DNA of 64,000 bases. Origin: Silene noctiflora. Taxonomy: Eukaryota; Streptophyta; Magnoliopsida; Caryophyllales; Caryophyllaceae. The stretch spans positions 64,089-128,088 of the forward strand of contig VHZZ01000019.1 in the NCBI GenBank assembly GCA_009801015.1, read 5' to 3'. Positions 1-10,217 of this stretch are shown one piece after another; the stretch's first letter is position 1; the number at the start of each line of letters is the position of its first letter. A program made the position numbers and the translations under genes. The notes beneath the pieces are model-generated. The model was not told the origin of the DNA and searched no databases. It saw only the letters and a list, made by a program, of their open reading frames with translations.

Positions 1-124
1 AAAATCAGTTACTGCATTGAACATTTCATATGGAATAAATATGTCGAGATTATATGTTGTTATGTACTACATTGAACATTTAATTATTACGCCCCATGCA
101 TTTTCTGCACGGGTTTAAAACTAG
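1..124 (+). mobile_element. 3' end of a Helitron (truncated by window edge)
   Basis: The stretch ends in a GC-rich hairpin (CCCATGCA...TGCACGGG) followed by TTTAAAACTAG and then T. This is the 3' terminal pattern of plant Helitrons (hairpin, CTRR, insertion before T). The 5' TC end would lie outside the window. No Rep/helicase coding is visible, so if it is a Helitron this is a non-autonomous part. The same terminal pattern appears four more times in this window. Confidence 0.55.
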
Positions 125-460
125 TTTTATTTTAAAGTGGTAACATTTGTGCCGTCATAATTTGTGACCGTCAGAGGCAAGACCAACTGTTTTAAAATTG
201 TGTAGTTTTTTGAGCTTTTTCTAGTACTATGTGGTAGCATGATACGTAAGTAATGAATATTTTGCCTTTTGGGGTTTAAGTTGGGGTGTATTTTGTCTTA
301 ATTAATTTGTCTTATGTGCTTTGGATCTAATGTTAAACTTGGTGCTCCCAAAAGCTTGTTTAAAAATAATTTGGATGTGGAAAATAGTCAAAATATACTT
401 TAGGTAAAAAGTATTAAGGTTAGGTCATTAGCATGATCAAAATATCTAATGAGGATATGT

Positions 461-1140
461 TAAGGTCCTGTTTGGCAAATAATAGAAGCAGATTTATAGT
501 AGCGGATAATGTTAAGAAAATACGGTTAGCAGATTTTTAGAAGCAAGTTTGACTAGCAAATTAATTTAGCGAATTTAGCAGATTATAGAATAATTATACC
601 ATTTTCATGTAAATATGCTATTACAATGGCCCTGTTTGGTAAATAACATATTGGCTGATTTTTAGCATATTCAAGGGTTTTGGTATGTTTGACCAATCAA
701 TATGCTAATTTTAGTGTTTGGTAAACAGCATATTTGGGGTCAATATGATGTTTTACAATATGTTGTTTACCCAAGCATATTGGTTAACATATTATAAAAT
801 AGAAAAGTTTACTTCATTTTACAAAGAAAACTAACAATCTACTAATCTTAATCTACCGATTACCAAACACTGAAATTAATTATGCTAATTGTAATATGCT
901 AGCCAAACATTCTGATAAAATCTGCCATTTATAATCTGTTTATGCTAAAATTAATCCGCTATTTACCAAACAGGGCCAATATGCTACTAATAGCAGCATA
1001 TTGAAAAATAATAGATTCCGACCAATATGCTATCAGAATATGTCATTTACCAAACACATAAAATTAGTAGATTGATTGGTCAACATACTATTTAGGCCGA
1101 AATCTACTAATTTCAGTCAATATGTTGTTTACCAAATATG
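461..1140. repeat. Nested inverted-repeat elements with CCTGTTTGGTAAAT ends
   Basis: A clear inner pair is GGCCCTGTTTGGTAAAT at 628 and its reverse complement ATTTACCAAACAGGGCC ending at 977, giving a 350-bp unit with 17-bp perfect terminal inverted repeats. Similar words (CCTGTTTGGCAAATAA at 465, GTTTACCAAATATG at 1127) flank it, so it may sit in an older relative. This looks like a MITE. A 3-bp AAT duplication flanks the inner unit, which is weak support for a Harbinger/Tourist-like origin. No coding capacity. Confidence 0.55.
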
Positions 1141-2032
1141 ATTTAAATATTCAGATTAAATTGAGTTAAGTGAATTTTCATACAATGAATAAACAGTCTA
1201 GCGAGCCAGATATTGTTTAATAGTTCGAACTTCAACTGAAATTTGCAGTTTTTTCGATGTGATTTATTCAAAGCTTGAAATTAAATGAGTAATTTGTTTA
1301 TTTATTGACGAATTGATTGTGATTATTTTTTTGTTTTATGGTAATGGTATGTAGATAAAAAAATGTAAAAAAAAAAAAAAAATATTAAAAATTGTGTAAT
1401 GCGAAAATAAATCACAATTTTTTAATCGATCTTGTGATGCACAAAGTACACGAGTTGAGAAAAAGGGCCATAAATAATGGGTCAATAAAAGGAACATTAA
1501 AGCTCCAATATTCTTGGCTCCAATATTCAACATTTATGACCAAATAAATATCTTTTCTTTTCTAAAACAACTTCTTACCTTTCTTTTAAAAAAGATTGAA
1601 ATTACAAAATTTGGAAAAAAATAAAAATAAAACAATTATTATGAGACAGACTAATTATGTTGTTTTATTTTCTGTTAACCTATTTAAATTTAAAAAAAAA
1701 AAAACTCGTTTACAGTAAACTTATCTAAAACTTTTTTACACAAAGTACAGACTATATGCGAAATTATAATCTGAAATTAGGTTCGGAAAAAGGTAGACCG
1801 GCAAATGAGTCAATCAGGTCGTGTTAGTTTGAGTCAGGTTAACTTCAGGTTTAGAAGAATTCATATCATTCTGAGTCGGGTCGGCTCACTTCGGATTCAG
1901 GGCATTTTTCTAATGATCGTCGTACAACAATAAACATTAAGATACCGATCGTAAAACATTAAGATCCGGACAACTTGAATTACGGGTCAAACTAAAATCT
2001 TCAATTTAGGTGTCACATCGAGTTCAAATAAA
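1141..2032. other. Gene-free AT-rich stretch
   Basis: No open frame with recognisable similarity and no clear element ends were seen. Poly-A/T runs lie near 1368 and 1690. Confidence 0.5.
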
Positions 2033-2040
2033 ATTATTCA

Positions 2041-2561
2041 TAGAGGCGGCAATGACTGACACGACCCGAAAACACGATACGAACCCGACACAAAATTAGC
2101 GGGTTAGGGTTAAGACATTGTGACCCATTTAAATAATTGGGTTGACACGACACGACTCGAAACTTACATGGGTCGGGTTAGGGTTAATGTCTTTTGACAC
2201 GATCCCGACACGAATAACCCGTTTATTTAAAATTGTAATAATATATTTGGCTTTAGTTAATAATTCCACAAAACAACTTAAAATTAGCATTTTCATTCAT
2301 CATTTTTTGGATAATAAGGTTATAAAACGTAGTTTATTGGGTTAAACGGGTTAAGTGGGTTAAAAATGATCTCCTTAAAGATAATGGGTTAAACAGGTCG
2401 GGTTGGGGTTATAGAAAAATTAAATGGGTCGGGTTAGGGTTGAGACAAATGACTCGTTTATATAATTGGGTCAGGTTAGGGTTAGGGTTGGAGTAGTGGT
2501 GACCCGTTTAATATTGACACGAGCACGAACACGACAAGACCCAACCTGTTTGCCACGTCTA
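2041..2561. mobile_element. Non-autonomous hAT-like element with telomere-like interior
   Basis: The ends are TAGAGGCGGCAA and TTGCCACGTCTA (imperfect terminal inverted repeats). They are flanked by the 8-bp sequences ATTATTCA (2033-2040) and ATTATTCG (2562-2569), a 7/8 match as expected of a hAT target duplication. The interior is rich in CGACACGAC and GGGTTAGGGTTA-type words, so it resembles degenerate telomere repeat without the plant TTTAGGG period. No transposase coding is present. Confidence 0.7.
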
Positions 2562-2619
2562 ATTATTCGAGTCAGATCAATTTTACCGGTAGAGAACATA
2601 TATGATGAATTTTACAGGT

Positions 2620-3150
2620 AGTGGTACCCTCGAACTTTGCAATTTTTCGCGTGGTGCCGAACTTTTTAAGTTTGTGCACATGATATTCCTGAAATATGAT
2701 TTACAAGCATAACAAAACCTATTTATCGTTTTTATAATTTTCAATTGAGCATAAATTATAGACCATAAATCGGAATTGATTAATTTTTTTTTTCAAATTG
2801 ATTAACTTTTCGAGATCTATAAGTTGATAAAACGAAAATGGTCATTCGGAAATTTAAGATCGAAAATATGATTGATTTGAGATTTTTCGTTAAAAAAATC
2901 CTGTAAAATGTCTGTCGNCAATTTTTTTTTCCTCAAATCGTTAATTATGACCAGATAATCATCTTAGGAAAAACATTTGGCCGATTCTAAATTCCGATAT
3001 AAGAGTTATGCGCAATTGATTTTTTTTACCGCGACAAAAAGGGTATGTTGTGCATGAAAATTAAACCTGAGGGTATATAATGTACACAAACTTAAAAAGT
3101 TGAATAATATGTGCAAAATGACAAAGTTAAAAGGTATCACGAAAATTTTC
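2620..3150. repeat. Long imperfect inverted repeat (foldback/MITE-like)
   Basis: The left arm (ACTTTTTAAGTTTGTGCACA near 2660) is matched in inverted orientation by the right arm (TGTACACAAACTTAAAAAGT near 3081), with further matches towards both ends. An ambiguous base lies at 2918. The general design resembles the palindromic elements at 28144 and 57635, but homology is not certain. Confidence 0.5.
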
Positions 3151-3254
3151 CGTTTAACTTTTTAAGTCCATGGAAATATAATGTGACTAATCTTGTTTTT
3201 CGAATTCAAACTTAAAAACACAAAAAAACGCTCGTTCTTTATAATATTCTCCTC

Positions 3255-3275
3255 TTCTCTTTAACGGTCGAATTT
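3255..3275 (+). promoter_or_regulatory. MSA-like AACGG motif in the MAP65-3 leader
   Basis: TTTAACGGTCGAA contains the AACGG core of the mitosis-specific activator element bound by MYB3R factors. It lies just upstream of, or inside, the inferred 5' UTR of the MAP65-3-like gene, whose relatives are expressed at G2/M. Only the core matches well and only one copy was noticed. Confidence 0.35.
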
Positions 3276-3727
3276 CTTGAACTAAATCTCGCCATTTTTT
3301 TCTTCTTCTTCTTCATATAATCAAACAATTTCGAATCTACTTTAACATTTTTGATTATTCTGTACTACAAGGTTTGCAATTTTATCTCAATCAATTTAGT
3401 TTTGTTTCTTAATTTATTGATTAATTTTTGTTAATTTCATGTTATCTTGTTGTTCTTCAGAAATTAATTGTGATTTGTAAGTGATTATGAGTTTGAATTG
3501 TGATTTTTTAGATCCGCGGAAACCCTAATTAAAGTTGCATTTCGCTGTTTTTGATGAATTGTGTTTAATTTTAGTCGAGGAAATGAAGGTGATTTGAATG
3601 TGTTCATGTTAAATACTGTAATTTTTTAAGTATAGAATTAGTGATTCTTTAGTCTTTAATTATCGAGTAAGTCTCATATAAAACGGTTTTAAATAAGACC
3701 TTGTAAAACCATTTCTTAATGATGATG

Positions 3728-3919
3728 ATCTGTGTTACTCCGACTCTCCGACACGTGTCGGACACTGATACGTGTCGGAGTGTCGGACACGGCCATTTTG
3801 GGTGAATTTTCCTATTTTGTGGTCTAAATTGAAGTGTCGAAGTGTCGTGTCGTTTTGGACACCGACACGTGTCCGACACGCGACACGGCAGTTAAGTGAA
3901 GTGTCGGAGTAACAGAGAT
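3728..3919. repeat. Palindromic MITE in the 5' leader intron of MAP65-3
   Basis: Near-identical inverted ends (ATCTGTGTTACTCCGAC and GTCGGAGTAACAGAGAT) enclose about 190 bp rich in CGACACGTGTC palindromes. It lies inside the presumed 5' UTR intron (about 3371-4628: donor after CTACAAG, acceptor GGTTCAG). The repeated CACGTG words would be G-box-like if functional, but they belong to the element. Confidence 0.6.
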
Positions 3920-4656
3920 ATTGATGATGATGATGTCCATGGAAGTTGCTTAGTAGGATTATTTAAGTAAAATGATACTCGGTTTTACAATAACACTTGT
4001 GTAGAACTGTTTTAAAACCGTTTTACACAAGAATTTGTGAAAATTAGGTTGATGTGAAGTTATAAACTGTCTGATTAATTGTTGTTTGAGTAAAGTCTCT
4101 CACTTTCAAGAAAATTACAAAATTAGGGTTTGAAGTTTGAAGTTTGAGTTTGATTCACTTGATAATTTGGTTTTATTTTCCAAATCTTCAGTGGATTTAG
4201 TGTGATTTAGGGTAATTAAGGGATATAATCTAGTCCGAATTTTACTTTCGGCTTTGCTTTGCTATAATCATCCCTAACCCCACTAAGGTTGATCAAAAGA
4301 TTTTCATCAGAGGATCTTTAAGTTTAAAATTTTCCATTTTGGTCTAATCATGTGTTGAATCTTTGATATTGAATAGTATATCGCGGATGTCAGCTATCTT
4401 AGTTGTGAAAATATTGTGCACATGATAGTACTAGTATGAGAAACCTTGATTTTGTAACTTGTCAAAGACTCAGTTTCCGAAAATTAAAAGACATTCCGTA
4501 ATTCTCAGCTGCCATTAAATGTTCAGGGCTTAAACTGAAACAAACATATGAAACTCACTCTTCTGTCTGTTTTTTGTTTTTTTTTTTGACGGATTTAATG
4601 ATCTTCTTCCGTGCTAATGTGGGTTCAGGTTAGAACTCTGTGGTGTTTTTCCAAAT

Positions 4657-7600
4657 ATGACGAGCGCACCAAATGACTTGCTTTTACAAGCTGAAACAAC
4701 TTGTGGGTCACTGTTATATGAGCTTCAGGTACATTTCGAGATTGGAGTAATCCAAGGATAACTGTACTTATCGTCCTTAGATTATTTATCTGATATTTAA
4801 TTGTGTTCCTTGTGTTTGTAAATGATGTGTGTAGAAAATATGGGATGAGGTGGGTGAGACTGAATCATCGAGGGATAAGATGTTATATGAGCTTGAACAA
4901 GAGTGTCTAGAAGTATACAGGAGGAAAGTAGATCAAGCAAACCGCTCTAGGGCTCAGTTACGCCAGGCAATTGCTGATTCTGAGGCCGAGCTTGCAGCCA
5001 TTTGTTCTGCTATTGGAGAGCTGCCAGTACATATTAGGCAGGTAGGTTATTCCAATAATTGTTCCCCAAGTTCTTCGGACTGTTAGATGTCAGAATGATT
5101 TTCAGAACTGATGCATTAAACTTATTTTGGAACATATAATATGGATGGTATTACTGTTAACTAAGATAATCTGCTAAACAGGACGTGTCGTATGATGATT
5201 TTTTATAATTTAAGAAATCGATCAAATTAAGAATTAGTTTGAAATCATTTTTGTGAGGACACTGAAAACGAGTTTCAATAACAGAAGAGCTGCATTATGC
5301 TTTTTCTCCATGTTATGCTTGTAATTGTCAGTTAAGAAGGAATAATACAAATGAGTTGAACATTGCAGCCTGAACAAAATGGTGCAAGTTTAATGGAAGA
5401 GCTCAATACTATTCTTCCTGAGCTAGAGGAGATGCGGAAAAGAAAACTAGAAAGAAAGAATCAGTTTGTTGATGTTATCAGTCAGATTCAGAAAGTGTCC
5501 ACGGAGATTTTCGGATCCATGGGATATGATAGCTTACAGGCGGCAGTAGTTGATGAAAATGACCTATCTCTGAGAAGGTTTGAAGAACTACAAAAACAGC
5601 TCGAGTCCCTACATAGGGAAAAGGTCATCAATCTTTCAAACTTTTTCTTGAATTTGAGACTTTCGCTGTCCTAATTTCCTCTCACTTAAATTCAAACATG
5701 TATTGATAGTGACTGATCTTTCAATTGCAGAGTGATCGTCTAGAGCAGGTAATTAAACACTTGAGTGTATTAAGCTCCTTGTGCTCTGTCCTCGGGTTGG
5801 ATTTCAAAGACACTGTGAAGAACCTTCATCCTAGCTTAGCTGATGGTGGGGAAACTTTGAGTATAAGTAACGAGACACTGAAGCTGACAGAGTCTGCCAT
5901 CAGTAGATTGCAAGAGCTCAAAGTCCAGAGAATGCAGAGGGTATTACACACGATGTTTTTCTGGGACTATTTTTTTGTTCTCCATTTTGCCTACTCATTT
6001 GTCTGATCTTATTTGCTATATGATCAAATAAAATTTACATAGCTCCAAGATCTTGCGACTATGTTGGTGGAGCTCTGGAATCTCATGGATACACCAGTGG
6101 AGGAGCAACAACCATTCCAAAACGTCACGTGCAAAATTGCCGCATCAGAAGACGAGATAACAGACCCCGACATTCTTTCTGAAGATTTTATAAAACATGT
6201 AAGCTGCAGCCCTTCTTGTCTACTGGTTTTTGTATGATAATACAGAAGTAAATACTCCGTATTAAGGAGTAATTTTCTTTAGTATAAAACTAGGGGAAAT
6301 GCGCAAAATGTCGCTATAATTTTCCTACGCCCAATATCCCTCGTACTGAACGATAGATCTGCCGGAGCATATCTTGTACTGAGGCTAAAATTTTGTCAGC
6401 AAAATCTCTTAATGTAAAATGCAATTACCTGTCCAGGTTGAAACGGAAGTTTTCAGGTTGGAGGAGCTGAAATCTAGCAAGATGAAAGAACTAGTCCTGA
6501 AGAAGAGGGTAGAGTTGGAGGAACTCTGTAGGAAGACACATCTGGTTCCTGAAGGAGATGGTGAAATAGAAAGTGTGCTTGCAGCAATTGAAACAGGTAT
6601 CTTTCTTATTATACCTACTTAATATGTTATTGTCTGTATGTTGCCTGTTTCTTTTCTTCAGATTCTTATAATTATCGTAATGCAGGAGCTTTAGACCCTG
6701 GTTCTGTCCTTGAGCAAATTGAAATGGAAGTTGCCAAGGTTAAAGAGGAAGCATTTAGTCGAAAAGAAATACTGGAGAAAGTTGAGAAGTGGTTATCTGC
6801 TCGTGAAGAGGAAGAGTGGCTAGAAGACTACAATATGGTAGTGCTTGCTTAATCTCATATAGTACTCAGAAGTATATTTTGACGGGCTTAGTCTCGTAAG
6901 AGACTGTCTAACTTATAGAGATTGTGTGATACTCTGGTAATTAGTGCGGTAATGCAACGGTCTCACAGAATATATTGTGTGAGACCATCACTTTTGTGAA
7001 TTTGCTGTATTAAAACATTATGCTGAAAATCAGCTGCTGTGTACTGCAGGATGAAAACAGATACAATGCAGGCAGAGGTGCTCATCTTATCCTCAAACGT
7101 GCTGAAAAAGCTCGAACATTAGTTAGCAAGCTTCCTGGTAAGAAGCAATGATCTATTTCTGAAGAACAAATATAATGAGCTGTACTATTTCTATATGATG
7201 AACACCGTAACTATCCAAGTTATGTTTTAATCATCATCCAATCGAGGTTAACATTATATTCAATGTTCTGTAGGGATGGTGGAGGCACTAGCTGCAAAAG
7301 CTCTTAGCTGGGAGAACGAAAGAGGAGTGGTATTCATGTATGATGGGGTAAATTCATGTCTCTCTATCTCAATTTCCATACCAAAAGAGCATGAAACTCG
7401 CTAGATTGTCTGCAGTTATTATATTGTGAAGTGTAAAAATCGATCAATGCTAGCCCTGAAGCAATTCTCATTATATAGGTCGTCTATAAACAAGCTCCCA
7501 GCGTCAAATAAACACGCAACCCCTTTGTTAAAAGAAAGCTTATTTGGTCTGTGATGTCTTCTTACCTGTCATTTTTTGACCGTGGTTGTATCTCAGATTC

Positions 7601-8689
7601 GTCTACTTTCTATGCTTGAGGAGTACATGATAGTACGGCAAGGGAGGGAACAAGAGAAGAAAAGACAGCGAGTATGAATATTATTATCATTTTGTTGCCT
7701 TGATTAACATTATCATAGCAAGGTTTAACAAAGACATGCACATTAACATTGCTGCAATCTCTAAATTCAGGAACAGAAAAAACTTCAAGGACAATTCATT
7801 ACAGAACAAGAGGCAATGTTCGGCTCAAAGCCGAGCCCATTAAAGAGTGGCAAGAAAGCATCAAGAATGTCGATGGGGGGAGGAAACAATAGAAGACTGT
7901 CTGTTGGAGGGAATATGATTCAGACTCCAAGGCCTATTTCATCTCATTCTACAAGAGCGACTCCAAATTCACGTCCTGTCAAGAAAGATGACAACCCAAG
8001 AACAAAAACCAACGGTTAGTGCTTATACCGTTTTTCTTATGCAAAAAAGTCCAGTTACAAAAAAAAGAAAAAAACAGACTTCCAGTTTATTTGAATTAGT
8101 TTTCCGAAATGGAAGAAATTGAATGGTCGACATAATCGACCAAATATTCTCTTGTCAAATACTGTGTTAACATTTAGCTTTCTTTTCATGTGCAGCAAGG
8201 AGAGCATTAGATGTGGCCAATCTACCAGCAAGGAACTACACATTCAATGGTCGTGAATCCGAACCTGCTTCTGTAAGAAGACCTTTCTCACCTGTCTCTT
8301 CCACTGCATCTCTAAGAACAAATGGAGATTTCCATGATGATCCAAACATCTTACAAAACGACTCAATCCAGAAAAGTTACTCCGAAAACCATACACCTCA
8401 GAAAACCGTGCCTGCGAGTAATACAGTCCTTACAACTCCTTCAAAGGTGATCTATGCTGTGGATGAAGAAAATCGCACTCCTAATGTAAAATCTATCCCT
8501 ATTCCCATGACTCCCTCGACAGTTTCAGCCCCAATGGTGACATCAATGACTCCAGCCCCATTATCGGTATATGGTGGTAGTCCGGTGGAAGAAAGGAGTG
8601 ACGAGATAGAATACTCGTTTGAGGAAAGGAGAGCTGGCTTTGTTTTATCCAACACCAACCCTCATCTAAAAAGAGCTATACTAGTATGA
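4657..8689 (+). CDS. MAP65-3: 65-kDa microtubule-associated protein 3-like (MAP65-3/PLEIADE type)
   Basis: Antiparallel microtubule cross-linker of the Ase1/PRC1/MAP65 family; the Arabidopsis MAP65-3 member works at the phragmoplast midzone in cytokinesis. I read 12 coding exons: 4657-4728, 4835-5041, 5369-5623, 5731-5940, 6043-6198, 6437-6596, 6686-6837, 7050-7137, 7274-7347, 7597-7671, 7771-8014, 8196-8689. All junctions are GT-AG, phases agree, and the product is 728 aa (Arabidopsis about 707). Landmarks: [12 protein letters not shown] at the N terminus, [39 protein letters not shown], the conserved microtubule-binding block YNAGRGAHL from about residue 409, and the C-terminal [13 protein letters not shown] that marks the MAP65-3 subgroup. 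The middle is mostly predicted coiled coil. A 5' UTR intron is inferred upstream. The tail is Ser/Thr/Pro-rich (several TP sites), as in relatives regulated by mitotic kinases. Family assignment is very secure; the subgroup is likely. Confidence 0.93.
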
Positions 8690-10217
8690 GATCTCTTACG
8701 AAAAGTCACACGAATGTTTCTCTGAAACTACAGCCTCAGATGATTCATCGGTCAAATCGTTTTGGCTGTGCTTCATCTCCGACACTTGTAAAATATTTTG
8801 CTCAGTTGATTGTGGTTGAACTCCTTGGTTGTATTATCGTTCAAATATGAAACTAGCTTATGCTCAAGGCATATTGATAATCTATCATCGTTCGGATTTT
8901 TAAAAGTGTGTTTTGTCACTGATATTTGAATTGAAGGTTAATGACATAACAGGGTATGGAAGAAACGCCTTCGTGTGTAATAAATATATTCTACCGCTGC
9001 AAAAAAAAAAAAAAAAAAAAAGTCACCGGTTGTGCATCACAGGCTTGTAACGCGTCACAAATAAGAATTTGTGCGATTAATGTGCTTCAAAGCCTTCACA
9101 AATTATTGTCACCGGTTGTGCAACGTCACCGGCTTGTAACGCCGACTAACGCGTCACAAATGAGAATTTGTGCGATTAAAGTGCTTCAAAGCCTTCACAA
9201 ATACTCCAGTAGTCACTGACATTCACTACATATTCCCTTCTAGCAAACCGATTCACTATATCATCATTTTCAGGTAAATTTCGACTGTCATACGCCATAC
9301 ACACGACATATATATACATTCCCGTAAGTAAATTTTATGACCCTCAATACACATGACCATCTTACCTTTTCCTTCAGAATTTGTGATACGAAGAAGTGCA
9401 GCGAATCCAAGTGAATCCCAAGTCTCGGTATGGCAATCCACACATTAAAGGCACCTCGTTCCTAAGTCCTTGAGAAGAGGAAGGTAAAAAGACTCGAGCA
9501 AAAAACTGGCCAGTTTCAAACACCAAAGAATATAACCTTTCACGACCTTTCAACTTGTATGGTTCGTTCACAAGCTGTGACTGAAGGAGGCTTTGAAATT
9601 GCTGGCCGAAGAACCTACTCTTACATAAGGAGGCTGGTTACATTTAACTATGAAAGAGGCTTTGAATTGGCCAACTCCGACAAGACATATCTCCAAAGTA
9701 AAAGGTTATGTAATCAAGATGTTCGACCACAATATAAAGATACTCCCCATAAACAACTGCATTTCCCAATTCACAGTATCAGTCTTTCAGAGAGCAGGGT
9801 CCTCGGCAATTTGTGAACTATGGAATAGTAGCACAAAACAGCATAACCTCGCATCAAAATCATCCATTCGCTTTCATGTTAATCTAATACCTAAAATAAC
9901 AATACTTTTTACTTCGATTTGATACTCACTGGCAACGACTAAAACATTCATCATCATAAATCAAAGATCCAAAGTGAACCAACATTCATACTTTCATAAT
10001 TCAAAAATACACCAAGGTAATAATAACAAGATACTTTTCCGAATTCAGGTTCTCCATTATAAATATGGCGAGCACAAAATAAATTCATACTTAATTTGAA
10101 TGCTTGCAAAGAAAAACACCATCTTGCATCCACAATTCCACATTATGGCAATATTATCATAAATTCAACGTGACAACTCCGAAATACAGTAACAAGAACT
10201 GATCTTTTACCTCAACC
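8690..10217. other. Intergenic: MAP65-3 3' region, A-tract, duplicated repeat, NAA10 3' region
   Basis: MAP65-3 and NAA10 are convergent here. An AATAAA at about 8979 is followed some 18 bases later by a pure A tract of about 21 (9001-9021). From 9022 to 9205 a unit of about 100 bp (GTCACCGGTTGTGCA ... TCAAAGCCTTCACAAAT) is present twice in tandem; each copy holds the hairpin CACAAAT(R)AGAATTTGTG. Open frames between 9370 and 9920 are short and match nothing I know. Confidence 0.5.

Noticed and set aside
2380-2500. Interstitial telomere or chromosome fusion site (GGGTTAGGG runs)
   Set aside because: The period is not the plant TTTAGGG heptamer, and the runs lie within an element that has inverted ends and an 8-bp target duplication.
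9370-9922. Overlapping short open frames on both strands as a possible gene
   Set aside because: No frame is long, none matches a family I know, and no splice pattern joins them into a plausible protein.
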